Source: CAZADS01 sp964483985
GTDB taxonomy: Bacteria > Pseudomonadota > Alphaproteobacteria > Thalassobaculales > Thalassobaculaceae
Assembly: GCA_964483985.1 (NCBI GenBank)
Contig: CAZADS010000102.1
Coordinates: forward strand, 1 to 24,023
Length of the DNA: 24,023 nucleotides
Direction: 5' to 3'
Below, piece by piece: positions 7,179 to 15,488 of this stretch. The translations under genes and the position numbers were made by a program. The notes below the pieces were generated by a model that saw only the letters and a list, made by a program, of their open reading frames with translations, had not been told where the DNA came from and ran no database searches. Each line of letters starts with the position of its first letter. Within the stretch, counting starts at the first letter, position 1.

Positions 7179-8720
7179 TTACTCAGGTTGATATTCGCCA
7201 GAAACAAGAAGTCGTCGAAGAATTTTACCAACTGGCGACTTTGGAATGGCCTTTACAAATACATAGGCGCGCGGTCTTTTGAATGAGGGCATATCGCTAT
7301 TGAGGCACCATTTATCCAGATCATCTGCTCTTACATTATCCACGCGTGTTAGAAAAGCAGTGACTTGATGTCCCAACCGTTTGTCAGGAAGTCCAACAAC
7401 CGCTACTTCGCCCACTGATGGATGAAGGGACAATTTGCTCTCGACTTCAGCGGGGAGAATATTTTCCCCCCCTGAAATGATCATGTCATCGACTCGCCCT
7501 GTGACAAAGAGGTCTCCGTCGTTATCCCAGTATCCAATATCTCCGGTTAAATACCAACTATCTTGTAAAGATTTGGCATCCGCGTCCGGCTGATTCCAAT
7601 AGCCTTCAAAGGCTTCGTCTCCATGCATTGTCGCGATGATTTGGCCTTCGATATTAGGAGAGACCACATCATTGATATTATTGCTACCTAGCGTTATGAT
7701 TCTAATTTCTTGATTAAGGCCCGCTTTACCTGCGGAGCCTGGTTTTTTGACTGCATTTGGCTCATAAGTGAAAGTGTATATTTCGGAAGAACCATAATGA
7801 TTTACGAAAAGTTGGGGTTTGAAAGCGGCATTTAATCTGTTTAACAGGCCATCTGTCATGGTTTGACCAGCGAAACCAAGTTTTTTTACACTACTTACAT
7901 CTGCGTTAGAAAAGGTCGGGGCAATTAAGAGATCATGATATAAAGTAGGAACTAAATAAAGATTAGTTATTCGTTCTTTCTCGATTAAATGCAGCGCTTC
8001 AGTAGGATTAAAACGGCTTTGGCATACAAAATGTCCATTGATCAGAATTGAAGAAAGTAGCGAACGAATCCCCATTGTATGATAAAGAGGCATCACACCT
8101 AGTGTCACTTCTCCGCGCTCGTACAAATTCTGCGTGACGTGTGCTATTGCGCTTGTTCTTTCGGCCAGATGTGTTCTAGGTACGCCTTTGCCTCGACCGG
8201 TGGTCCCCGACGTATAGAGCATAACCGAAATTGTTTGTGTGGTGGATCGGGTTTCTTCAGATGCAGGTTTATTATCCATTAATATCTTCCAGGGTATGTT
8301 GCCCTCATCTAAGCTACCGATTCCAATGCGACGGATTTCTCGTGATGTACTGCTTGCTATTATTGTATTTTCCGAGAGCTTTTCGAAAACTATGGCCTTT
8401 GCCGAGCAGTCTTTCAGAACGTAGTCTAATTCATTAGGTTGGACGCGCCAATTTACCGGAGTTACAGCTATTCCGGAAATTTGACATGCAATATGTAAAC
8501 TGGCGGCTTCATAACGATTGGTTAGCATTGTTACGACATGATCGCCTATTCTCAAGTTTAAAGAATCCAGCCCACTTACAATGCTAAGGACATCTTTCTG
8601 CCACTGGTTGTAAGTACGTCGTATTTTACCGTCGCTTATCGCAATTGCTGAAGGCAACCGATTAACACTTGCTAAAAAACTGCGCCCGAGGTCAAACACT
8701 TTTTGAGATTTTCCTAGCAT
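7179..8720 (-). CDS. AMP-forming acyl-CoA ligase (4-chlorobenzoate:CoA ligase-like), candidate 2-furoyl-CoA synthetase HmfD
   Basis: A 513-residue member of the ANL adenylating family. It shows the P-loop YTSGTTGRGKG (169-179), the A5 motif HYGSSE (308-313), YLTGD (390-394), the hinge GRVDD (408-412) followed by MIISGGENILPAEVE, and the C-terminal catalytic Lys K499 in PKSPVGK. The segments after the P-loop (PRTHLAER, LGVMPLYHTMG, GQTMTD) resemble 4-chlorobenzoate:CoA ligase, which suggests an aromatic or heteroaromatic acid substrate. It activates the acid with ATP and CoA in the cytoplasm. Its start overlaps the end of the 2Fe-2S subunit gene by 29 bases, so it is part of the same operon. 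In hmfABCDE the fourth gene is the furoate ligase, the same position as here. Family is certain; substrate is inference. Confidence 0.92.
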   Translation of the reverse strand: MLGKSQKVFDLGRSFLASVNRLPSAIAISDGKIRRTYNQWQKDVLSIVSGLDSLNLRIGDHVVTMLTNRYEAASLHIACQISGIAVTPVNWRVQPNELDYVLKDCSAKAIVFEKLSENTIIASSTSREIRRIGIGSLDEGNIPWKILMDNKPASEETRSTTQTISVMLYTSGTTGRGKGVPRTHLAERTSAIAHVTQNLYERGEVTLGVMPLYHTMGIRSLLSSILINGHFVCQSRFNPTEALHLIEKERITNLYLVPTLYHDLLIAPTFSNADVSSVKKLGFAGQTMTDGLLNRLNAAFKPQLFVNHYGSSEIYTFTYEPNAVKKPGSAGKAGLNQEIRIITLGSNNINDVVSPNIEGQIIATMHGDEAFEGYWNQPDADAKSLQDSWYLTGDIGYWDNDGDLFVTGRVDDMIISGGENILPAEVESKLSLHPSVGEVAVVGLPDKRLGHQVTAFLTRVDNVRADDLDKWCLNSDMPSFKRPRAYVFVKAIPKSPVGKILRRLLVSGEYQPE

Positions 8721-9195
8721 TCAGGACTTCAAGAGTTGCTTTCACAATTCCATAATAACCTGTGCATCGGCAAATATGTCCGGATAATACGTCTCGAATT
8801 CTTGGTTCGTCCGCTTCAGGTTCGTCATTAATCAGTTGAGACATAGACATTAATATTCCAGGAGTACAGAACCCACATTGAAGCGCGTGATGTTTCCTAA
8901 ATGCCTCTTGCAATGGATTGAGACCTCCATTAGTGGAGAGTGATTCGACCGTCTTTATGGAATATCCTTCGATTTGAACGGCGAACATTGTACAGGATCG
9001 TGTGGCGCATCCATTGATTTGAATAGTACAAGCACCACAAACGCCGTGTTCACAACCAACATGCACGCTTGTAATACCAAGGTTACGTCTGAGGAAATCG
9101 ACTAATAACATTCGAGGTTCGGCGCTGCTCTCTCGATTTTGACCGTTTAGTTTGAGACGAATTGTATGCTTCTTATTCGCATCCAGATAACGCAT
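8692..9195 (-). CDS. Molybdenum hydroxylase 2Fe-2S small subunit (HmfC/CoxS type)
   Basis: The 167-residue protein carries two [2Fe-2S] clusters that pass electrons from the molybdenum centre to FAD. The plant-type ferredoxin part has GCEHGVCGACTIQ with a further Cys in TRSC. The helical C-terminal part has the CGFCTPG and CRCTGY motifs. I chose the ATG at 9195 because GAAGAGG lies seven bases upstream and the protein then begins as the family does. A longer reading back to 9276 only adds residues that overlap the FAD subunit. With this start the gene overlaps the FAD subunit gene by 23 bases and the ligase gene by 29. All cluster ligands are present and the length is normal. Confidence 0.95.
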   Translation of the reverse strand: MRYLDANKKHTIRLKLNGQNRESSAEPRMLLVDFLRRNLGITSVHVGCEHGVCGACTIQINGCATRSCTMFAVQIEGYSIKTVESLSTNGGLNPLQEAFRKHHALQCGFCTPGILMSMSQLINDEPEADEPRIRDVLSGHICRCTGYYGIVKATLEVLNARKISKSV

Positions 9196-10006
9196 TTTGA
9201 ACCTCTTCAATGACAGATTTTCCGAGAGTGCGGACCAATTTACGTCGGTATTTCGCTGAGGCGTGCAGGTCGTCATTTCCTCCTAGCTCCCACGCTATGG
9301 CGTTCAATTTTTTCTCCAAAGCTTTTCCCTCTAGCCAGGGGAGGCGCCAAATTCTAGGTACGTCTGCAACACCAGCAAAACCAACAGAAATTTCTTGCCA
9401 ATCACCGATAGCAGCAGCAGCGGTTATAGCAAAATCTCCGAGACGAGGTCCAACTTCTTTAAAAGCGCAAGCGGTATTTGGTTGCGCGGAGGGAAATGAA
9501 ACAGATGTAACCATTTCGTCTGGTGCTAGACTGGTTTGCATGACGCCTAAATGAAATGAAGATCCGCTTATTTCTCTTTGTTTTCTTCTACCTTGGATTT
9601 GTACTTTTCCGTCTAGTAAAATTAAGGCCAGAGGCAATTCCGAACTTGGGTCCGAATGAACAATTGATCCACATATTGTGCCGCGCTGTCTAGTCTGGTA
9701 ATGGCCAACCCAAGGTAATGTTTTCCCTAAAAGGGGCTGACAAAATAAATCCGGCCAGCATAAGAGTTCGTTTTGGGTTATCGACGCTCCTATGGTTATA
9801 AAGCCATCCTTAAGATCAATGGAGTGTAACTCTGGCAGACCTGAAATATCTATCAGCAACCTTGGTTTTATAAGTCGCATATTTAGCATTGGCCCTAAAG
9901 ATTGACCTCCAGCTAGTATTCGTGCTTCATCGCCATACTTAGATAATAAATCAAGAGTATCTCGGAGAGAAGATGGTCGAGCATAATCGAACGGTGCTGG
10001 TTTCAA
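9173..10006 (-). CDS. Molybdenum hydroxylase FAD-binding medium subunit (HmfB/CoxM type), TTG start
   Basis: A 277-residue member of the CoxM/xanthine dehydrogenase FAD subunit family, which passes electrons from the iron-sulfur clusters to the external acceptor. FAD contacts are visible in LAGGQSLGPMLNMR and in RQRGTICGSIVHSDPSSELP, which matches the family's TxGGSxAHADPAAE. There is no inserted Cys-rich loop, so it lacks the extra [4Fe-4S] cluster of 4-hydroxybenzoyl-CoA reductase (HcrB). I place the start at a TTG whose last two bases overlap the stop of the large subunit (TTGA). A near-perfect AGGAGG lies six bases upstream, and translation from there gives the usual KPAPFDYARP beginning. 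A longer reading from 10048 lacks a comparable site. The 3' end overlaps the small subunit gene. Confidence 0.93.
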   Translation of the reverse strand: MKPAPFDYARPSSLRDTLDLLSKYGDEARILAGGQSLGPMLNMRLIKPRLLIDISGLPELHSIDLKDGFITIGASITQNELLCWPDLFCQPLLGKTLPWVGHYQTRQRGTICGSIVHSDPSSELPLALILLDGKVQIQGRRKQREISGSSFHLGVMQTSLAPDEMVTSVSFPSAQPNTACAFKEVGPRLGDFAITAAAAIGDWQEISVGFAGVADVPRIWRLPWLEGKALEKKLNAIAWELGGNDDLHASAKYRRKLVRTLGKSVIEEVQNALSGCE

Positions 10007-12984
10007 TGTCTCCCTCCTCGTAGCCAACGCAAAATTTTTAAAATCCAATTTGAATGCGCTGATTTTGAATTCAAATTGGTCAAGCGCTTAAATATCTGGT
10101 TTATGAGACCTCGTGTCGCACCATGTAATAAACGAGCCCCTACTGCAGCTATCCTGCCATTTATCTCCATTGAATAGCTGTATTGTATTTGAGTGCCATT
10201 TTTCGTCTGCGTCAGTTTTATTTCTCCATCTCCACTTGCTCTCCCGAGCGGCCCAGAGGCGTCGCCAGAGATCTTGAGCAAAGTTGGAATTGCAACATCG
10301 TTTAGTGACACTGTTGCAATAAATTTTCCCTTAATAGGTCCAGCGCCTAATGTCACTTCGGATCGGAGAGATTGGTGGTGACATTTTTCCAAAGAATGAC
10401 AACCAGGGATAATCTTAGCAAGTTGTTTTGGGTCGTGTAAAATTTCCCATACATCGGTTATGGATTTTTTAATAAATGCTGAACCATTGTCTTGTAGGAC
10501 ATGACCACCTTTTGTTTCGGAAGGGGCTAATATGGAAGAGGTAGGTAATGGGTTTGCTGGCTCAAGGTTTTCCAGCAAATTGAAGACTTCCGACCGAATT
10601 AATGGTAGTGTGTTAATTGGTTTTCCAATGGCATCAGAGACGGCATTCGCGATACAAACCGGTGTAGACATACAATTACCCTCACCTATCCCTTTAGCGC
10701 CATTTAGCGTGATAGGTGAGGGTGTTTGATCATGTAAAATTAAAATGTCAGGAACATCAGTCGCATAGGGGGGACAATAGTCCGCGAATGTTCCTGACTG
10801 GAATGCTCCGTTAGGCGTGTAAGAGAGATGTTCAAATAAAGCAGCTCCTAGGCCATGCGTAAAACCACCCCTTATTTGGCCATCAGCTAAAGCGGGGTTT
10901 AATAAATTGCCGGCGTCGTGCATAGAAACATATTTGTCTATTCGTACCGACCCATCATTTGGATCCACCTCAACTCCACAGAAATCGAAAACAAAACCAT
11001 AAGTGCCAGAAGAATTAATTTCGTCAGCATCATTAGGTTCGCTAAGGCTATTCGGTGTCCAGAATACAGTTTCTCTGATGCCTGTTCCGGCTTCTTCGGG
11101 GACCGAAAGAGGTGACCAATGAGCTTTAGATGCAACCCTGCCAAGCGTTATCGCATTGTCTGGGTTACTTAAAGATCTAGCTTTTCCGTCAGCAAGCTCT
11201 ATGTCAACCACGGGCACGTTAAGATCAGGCGCAGCCATAATCTTTAATCGTTTTGCTATCCGGTGAGCAGCTAACTTTGTTGCACCGGCTACTGCTCCAG
11301 CGAAACGACTTGAGTAGTTTCCCGATGCAATCGACCAAGGATCCTTGTTGGTATCGTGATCTGTGATCGTGACAATGTCATTAATGCCAACACCAAGTTC
11401 ATCAGCGACCACTTGTGCTAAGACGGTCCGGTGACCCTGTCCTTGATGTACGGATGATACATTTACTGTTATAGATCCAGAAGGATCAAAACTCACGGTA
11501 GAAGTAGCTAAAGCCCCATTTTTTGGCCCAGCCTGATTGCGTTCTTTTGGCGTTAATAGAGTTGTTATGTATCCCATATTCGAAATAGATGGTTCGATTA
11601 CCACGGCATAACCAATACCATAGAGTCGGCCTTCTGAACGCGCTTTGTGTCTTTTTTCTTTCAGGAGATCTAAGTTACCTTCTTTAAGCGCTCGATTGAT
11701 CGAAGCTAAATAATCGCCGCTATCTAAAATGGCTCCCGGGCTTGTTTTGAATGGAAGCAATTTTGCGGGGACCAAGTTTCTGCGTCTAATTTCTAGGGGA
11801 TCCAAGCCTATACTATTTGCGGCTAAGTCCATTATTCTTTCTAAAGCAAAGTAAACTTGAGGTCCCCCAAATCCGCGCATAAGACCCGTTGGGGTTTTAT
11901 TTGTCACTACGACGCGGTTGCGAATCTTTACATTTGGAATGGCGTACGCTCCCGTCATGTTTCCATGCATTCGGTAAAGAGTAGCCGGCTCCGGTGCTCG
12001 CAAATATGCGCCGCAATCCTCTAATTGATCATAGTCTAACGCAGAAATTTTACCGTCACTATTCAGTGCTGCTCGGATAGTTGTTACCCGATTGGTAGCC
12101 GCAGTGGAAGCGGTTAAATGCTCTATTCGATCCTCAACCCACTTAACGGGTCGTCCACTTATTTTTGAAGCAATAGCTAGGGATACGATGTTGGGAAAAA
12201 TTGATTGTTTTACGCCATAAGACCCTCCTGAATCCGGTGGTGTTTTTAGCCTTAGTCGGTTGCCTGACACTTTAAGTGCCCTGGACATTACTGCATGCAA
12301 AGTATATGGTCCTTGGAAATTGGCTGTTACCTCGTAAGATTGTTCGCCTGCACGATATTCAGCTTGAACAACGAAGGTTTCTATTGGGGTACAAGAATTA
12401 CGAGGATATTTGATGGTAGTTTCAATAATATTCTTTGCCTTGGTAAACGCGTTTACTGGAAGTCCATATTCGAAACTTCTTTCATGGAGTACGTTTTGCC
12501 CAACGCCTTCATGTAGTATCGGAGCATTCTCCTCAGCGGCGAGTTCTGGATCAACAACAGCGTTTATAGCCGTGTAATTAACTTCAATTAGCTCCAAAGC
12601 ATCTTCAGCAAGATAACGATCCTCGGCAACAACAATAGCCACTGGCTCTCCAACATATCTAACCCGGTCCACAGCAAGAGCAAATTGCGGAGCTTTTACT
12701 TTCACGCTAGATAGAAAAGGTAGTGTTTCCTTCCGGATATCTTCACCCGTAATAATTGTTATATCTTCAGATAATTTTTTTGCTTGGGAAATATCAATTG
12801 CTGCTATTTTAGCGTGGGCTAATGGAGACCTTAAAAAAGCTGCGTGCTTGCAACCTGGTGCTTCAGGTAGATCATCACCGAAACGGCCAGCACCACGAAG
12901 TAGGGCCAGATCTTCGATTCTTTCTATTGATTTTCCAATTGTTCCCATAGCCACATTGCTGCCAAGTTCAAGTGTTTGATGCAA
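10003..12984 (-). CDS. Molybdenum hydroxylase large subunit with a C-terminal CoxG-like (SRPBCC) domain; HmfA-like
   Basis: A 993-residue member of the xanthine dehydrogenase/CO dehydrogenase large-subunit family that binds molybdopterin cytosine dinucleotide and hydroxylates its substrate with water-derived oxygen. Residues 14-800 form the usual two-part enzyme. RGFGGPQ lies at 370-376, QGQGH at 514-518, and the catalytic Glu in GAKGIGEG is E769. The RGFGGPQ loop lacks the Cys of true CO dehydrogenase, so CO is not the substrate. About 830-970 is an added CoxG-like domain (VWEILHDPKQLAKIIPGC, GAGPIKGKF, then an amphipathic C-terminus), absent from most large subunits. The start is a TTG six bases after AGAAG; an ATG at 12948 (MGTIGKS) is an alternative. 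It heads a five-gene operon in the order of hmfABCDE, which suggests a heteroaromatic acyl-CoA such as 2-furoyl-CoA. Confidence 0.92.
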   Translation of the reverse strand: MHQTLELGSNVAMGTIGKSIERIEDLALLRGAGRFGDDLPEAPGCKHAAFLRSPLAHAKIAAIDISQAKKLSEDITIITGEDIRKETLPFLSSVKVKAPQFALAVDRVRYVGEPVAIVVAEDRYLAEDALELIEVNYTAINAVVDPELAAEENAPILHEGVGQNVLHERSFEYGLPVNAFTKAKNIIETTIKYPRNSCTPIETFVVQAEYRAGEQSYEVTANFQGPYTLHAVMSRALKVSGNRLRLKTPPDSGGSYGVKQSIFPNIVSLAIASKISGRPVKWVEDRIEHLTASTAATNRVTTIRAALNSDGKISALDYDQLEDCGAYLRAPEPATLYRMHGNMTGAYAIPNVKIRNRVVVTNKTPTGLMRGFGGPQVYFALERIMDLAANSIGLDPLEIRRRNLVPAKLLPFKTSPGAILDSGDYLASINRALKEGNLDLLKEKRHKARSEGRLYGIGYAVVIEPSISNMGYITTLLTPKERNQAGPKNGALATSTVSFDPSGSITVNVSSVHQGQGHRTVLAQVVADELGVGINDIVTITDHDTNKDPWSIASGNYSSRFAGAVAGATKLAAHRIAKRLKIMAAPDLNVPVVDIELADGKARSLSNPDNAITLGRVASKAHWSPLSVPEEAGTGIRETVFWTPNSLSEPNDADEINSSGTYGFVFDFCGVEVDPNDGSVRIDKYVSMHDAGNLLNPALADGQIRGGFTHGLGAALFEHLSYTPNGAFQSGTFADYCPPYATDVPDILILHDQTPSPITLNGAKGIGEGNCMSTPVCIANAVSDAIGKPINTLPLIRSEVFNLLENLEPANPLPTSSILAPSETKGGHVLQDNGSAFIKKSITDVWEILHDPKQLAKIIPGCHSLEKCHHQSLRSEVTLGAGPIKGKFIATVSLNDVAIPTLLKISGDASGPLGRASGDGEIKLTQTKNGTQIQYSYSMEINGRIAAVGARLLHGATRGLINQIFKRLTNLNSKSAHSNWILKILRWLRGGRH
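10004..10018 (-). promoter_or_regulatory. Ribosome binding site and TTGA stop-start junction between the large and FAD subunit genes
   Basis: On the minus strand AGGAGGGAGACATTGA contains a strong Shine-Dalgarno, six bases, then TTG (start of the FAD subunit) overlapping TGA (stop of the large subunit at 10003-10005). This is the same geometry as the common ATGA coupling junction but with TTG. It decides the start of the FAD subunit. Confidence 0.75.
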
Positions 12985-12999
12985 GGTATTCTTCTTGCA
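12980..12999. repeat. Inverted repeat TGCAAG-N8-CTTGCA at the start of the Mo-hydroxylase operon
   Basis: Two perfect six-base arms are separated by eight bases. The repeat covers the putative ribosome binding site and TTG start of the large-subunit gene, or lies about 30 bases upstream if the ATG at 12948 is used. It could be an operator or an RNA hairpin that affects initiation. It is short, so chance is possible. Confidence 0.3.
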
Positions 13000-13138
13000 A
13001 GATTACTAATTCTCTGATTTTGAATATAAACATATCTTTTTCTATAAACAGAGGTTGCTTTTACAAAATATCAATGTGAGCTAAGTTTGTAGAGGTTTGC
13101 CATTATTTTGATCATTATTCTATTGAAAGGTTGTTATC
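13000..13138. promoter_or_regulatory. Divergent promoter region between the Mo-hydroxylase operon and the dehydratase gene
   Basis: This AT-rich gap separates two divergently transcribed catabolic blocks, so it must hold both promoters. AAAGG lies nine bases before the plus-strand ATG at 13139. A palindromic TGATCA occurs near 13108. No convincing -35/-10 pair was found by eye. Confidence 0.4.
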
Positions 13139-14056
13139 ATGAGCGACCCTTATAGCGGACTTTTTCCGATTGTTCCGACACCGTTTAATGAAGATGGTTC
13201 GTTAGATTTGGAAGGGCAGCGTCGCGTAATTGACTGTATGATAGACCAAGGAGTAGATGGACTTTGCATACTGGCTAACTATTCTGAGCAGTTTTTGTTA
13301 TCTGATTCCGAGCGTGAAATATTGCAAACGTTATGTCTCGAGCACATGGCAGGACGAGTGCCTGCAATCGTGACATGTAGCCATTTTAGCACCGACGTTG
13401 CCGTTAAGCGCTGTCATGACGCTGCAAATGAAGGCGCAGCTATGATTATGATGATGCCTCCCTATCATGGAGCCTTGTTGAGGGCTGCCGGTGATGCCGT
13501 GTACGAATATTTTGCCAGATTGTCGACTACGATCGATATTCCAATCATGATTCAAGACGCGCCATTGAGTGGCGTAACACTTCCTATTTCCCTTTTGGCT
13601 AAAATGGCAAAGGATTTTCCAAATGTTTCTTACTTTAAAATAGAAACATCTGGTACGGCCGATAAACTTCGTGCTCTTTTGGAAGAAGCTGGAGATTACA
13701 TTGATGGTCCGTTTGACGGGGAAGAAGGGATTACTCTGCTTGCTGATTTGGATGCCGGCGCAACGGGAACCATGACGAGCGCCCTCGCTTGTGAGCATGT
13801 AAGACCTATTGTGCTAGAACACTTAGCCGGAAATCGAAATAAAGCTGCATATCTTTATAACAAATTGTTGCCTATCATTAATTTTGAAAATCGCCAATGT
13901 GGCTTGAGGGCATGTAAGAGTGTAATGATGGAGGGGGGCGTAATAAAGTCTGATTTGGTTCGTCATCCTCTCGAATCTTTACCTGAGACGACAAAGGTAG
14001 AACTGATTCGGATGGCAAAAGAATTAGATTTAATTGCCCTTAAATGGGGAAAATAA
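13139..14056 (+). CDS. DapA-family lyase, 2-keto-3-deoxy-L-arabonate dehydratase-like
   Basis: A 305-residue (beta/alpha)8 protein of the dihydrodipicolinate synthase/N-acetylneuraminate lyase family. The Schiff-base Lys is K167 in SYFKIET. The Tyr of DapA's IYNVP motif is replaced (IMIQDAPLSG, Q139), and the DapA GTTGE motif reads NYSEQ (48-51), so it is not a lysine-biosynthesis DapA. QDAPLSG, YFKIET, DGEEGITLLADLDAGATG and ENRQ closely resemble what I recall of the Azospirillum L-2-keto-3-deoxyarabonate dehydratase. That enzyme dehydrates the keto acid to 2-oxoglutarate semialdehyde in the oxidative pentose pathway. AAAGG precedes the ATG. No semialdehyde dehydrogenase or arabonate dehydratase is in the window; the SMP-30 lactonase downstream could supply the sugar acid. 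Family is certain; the specific substrate is likely but unproven. Confidence 0.9.
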   Translation: MSDPYSGLFPIVPTPFNEDGSLDLEGQRRVIDCMIDQGVDGLCILANYSEQFLLSDSEREILQTLCLEHMAGRVPAIVTCSHFSTDVAVKRCHDAANEGAAMIMMMPPYHGALLRAAGDAVYEYFARLSTTIDIPIMIQDAPLSGVTLPISLLAKMAKDFPNVSYFKIETSGTADKLRALLEEAGDYIDGPFDGEEGITLLADLDAGATGTMTSALACEHVRPIVLEHLAGNRNKAAYLYNKLLPIINFENRQCGLRACKSVMMEGGVIKSDLVRHPLESLPETTKVELIRMAKELDLIALKWGK

Positions 14057-14175
14057 ATTAAACTTAGCCATAAATCTGTTTTTTAAAATTATTTGGATCT
14101 TAAAAGCTTCCTATATAAATTCATTTTAACTTCCTTTGTTAGAAGCTCACGATCGATGGATGTTATAAGACTGTT

Positions 14176-15348
14176 ATGCTTGAAATTCTTAAAAATTCTA
14201 ACCGTATTTTGACAACGCACGCAGGTAGTCTTCCTCGACCAAAATCATTAGTTGACCTTTATGTTCAAAGATCAAAAGGAGAGAATTACCAAGAAGTTGA
14301 TTTAAAATCTGAAGGAGAAGTTGCTACGAACTGGGTAATAGCACAGCAAAGAGAATCGGGCATCGATATACCAAGTGACGGAGAGCAGGTCCGGGAGGCA
14401 TTTTTTCTATATGTGCAAAGGAGAATGACAGGATTTGGCGGTCGCTGGGAGCGCCCAGCAGGTAGCGAATTGCGTGATTATCCCGAGTTCCAGCATTCAC
14501 GTCGAGAATTTTTACAAAGTAGGAAAGCTGTTAGCAATCTTGAGCCACCTCAGGCTATAGGACCAATTACTTATTCGGACTTTGCGTCAAATGAGGCCGA
14601 GATTAATCTATTCCACAATGTTTTAAAAAAACACGATGGCGCTTTCGTTGACGCTTTTATTACCGCTCCTTCTCCTGGCATTGTCGCAACCGCTATTAAA
14701 AATATCCACTATGCTAACGACGACGATTACCTAGACGCTTTAGCTAATGCACTGAAGGTAGAATATCAGGCTGCTATAAATTCGGGTTTGATTTTGCAGA
14801 TAGACGCTCCTGATCTTGGTTTGGAACGTCATATGTTATTTCATGATAAGCCGTTGTCCAAATTTATTGAATTTGTTGATAAAGTCATTTTACGAATAAA
14901 TCAAATGATTGATGGCTTGCCATCCGATAGAATTCGACTTCACGTTTGTTATGGGAACTATGAATCGCCCCACGATAAAGACGTCCCGCTTGAAGATATT
15001 CTACCAAGCTTATTACAAGCTAAAGTTGGAGGTTTCCTTTTTCCTTTTGGAAATCCGCGTCACCAACATGAAATTAAGCTGTTTAAAAACCAAAAGTTAA
15101 AAGCGGATCAATATTTGATCGTTGGGGCAATTGATACTTTGACCACTTTCGTAGAGCATCCAGAGGTTGTGGCAGATCGGTTAGAATGGGCTGCGGACGC
15201 TATTGGGGATCCGGCTCGAATAATGGCGGGCACGGACTGCGGGTTCGATACTTCGGCAGGTATGGGACGTTTGACGTCTGATATAGTTTGGGCAAAACTG
15301 AAATCACTTAGTCAGGGAGCTAAAATAGCAACCAAGCGTCTGTTTTAG
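14176..15348 (+). CDS. Cobalamin-independent methionine synthase II (MetE C-terminal domain)-like protein
   Basis: A 390-residue protein matching only the C-terminal catalytic barrel of MetE. THAGSLPRP opens the domain (14-22). Zinc ligands are visible as H256 and C258 in LHVCYGN and C355 in GTDCGF. The residue corresponding to the zinc-binding Glu seems replaced, since the usual FEAANPRHEHE-type segment reads FPFGNPRHQHE (P290 at the Glu position). Stand-alone proteins of this family often act in methyl transfer or demethylation of small substrates rather than folate-dependent methionine synthesis; the role is not established. It lies 119 bases after the dehydratase gene and 140 bases before the lactonase gene, so co-transcription is uncertain. 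The ATG at 14176 has only a weak ribosome site; the open domain start makes it the sensible choice. Confidence 0.88.
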   Translation: MLEILKNSNRILTTHAGSLPRPKSLVDLYVQRSKGENYQEVDLKSEGEVATNWVIAQQRESGIDIPSDGEQVREAFFLYVQRRMTGFGGRWERPAGSELRDYPEFQHSRREFLQSRKAVSNLEPPQAIGPITYSDFASNEAEINLFHNVLKKHDGAFVDAFITAPSPGIVATAIKNIHYANDDDYLDALANALKVEYQAAINSGLILQIDAPDLGLERHMLFHDKPLSKFIEFVDKVILRINQMIDGLPSDRIRLHVCYGNYESPHDKDVPLEDILPSLLQAKVGGFLFPFGNPRHQHEIKLFKNQKLKADQYLIVGAIDTLTTFVEHPEVVADRLEWAADAIGDPARIMAGTDCGFDTSAGMGRLTSDIVWAKLKSLSQGAKIATKRLF

Positions 15349-15488
15349 ATTCGGTTAACTACATGCCTTCAGATTGGTTGCGTTAATAGCTTACTTTTCT
15401 AAATTGTATTAATAGGAATGTAGGTTCTTGGTTTTGTCGGAAGTTTCAACTAAAGCTAGTTTCCTATTTGCCTAATGGGAGAAATTGT

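Noticed and set aside
6358..12984. 4-hydroxybenzoyl-CoA reductase (HcrABC) or CO dehydrogenase operon
   Set aside because: The FAD subunit lacks the Cys-rich 4Fe-4S insertion of HcrB, and the large subunit has RGFGGPQ instead of the Cys-containing loop of form I CO dehydrogenase.
13139..14056. Lysine-biosynthesis DapA
   Set aside because: The IYNVP Tyr and the GTTGE motif of DapA are both replaced, and the overall motifs fit a keto-deoxy sugar acid dehydratase.
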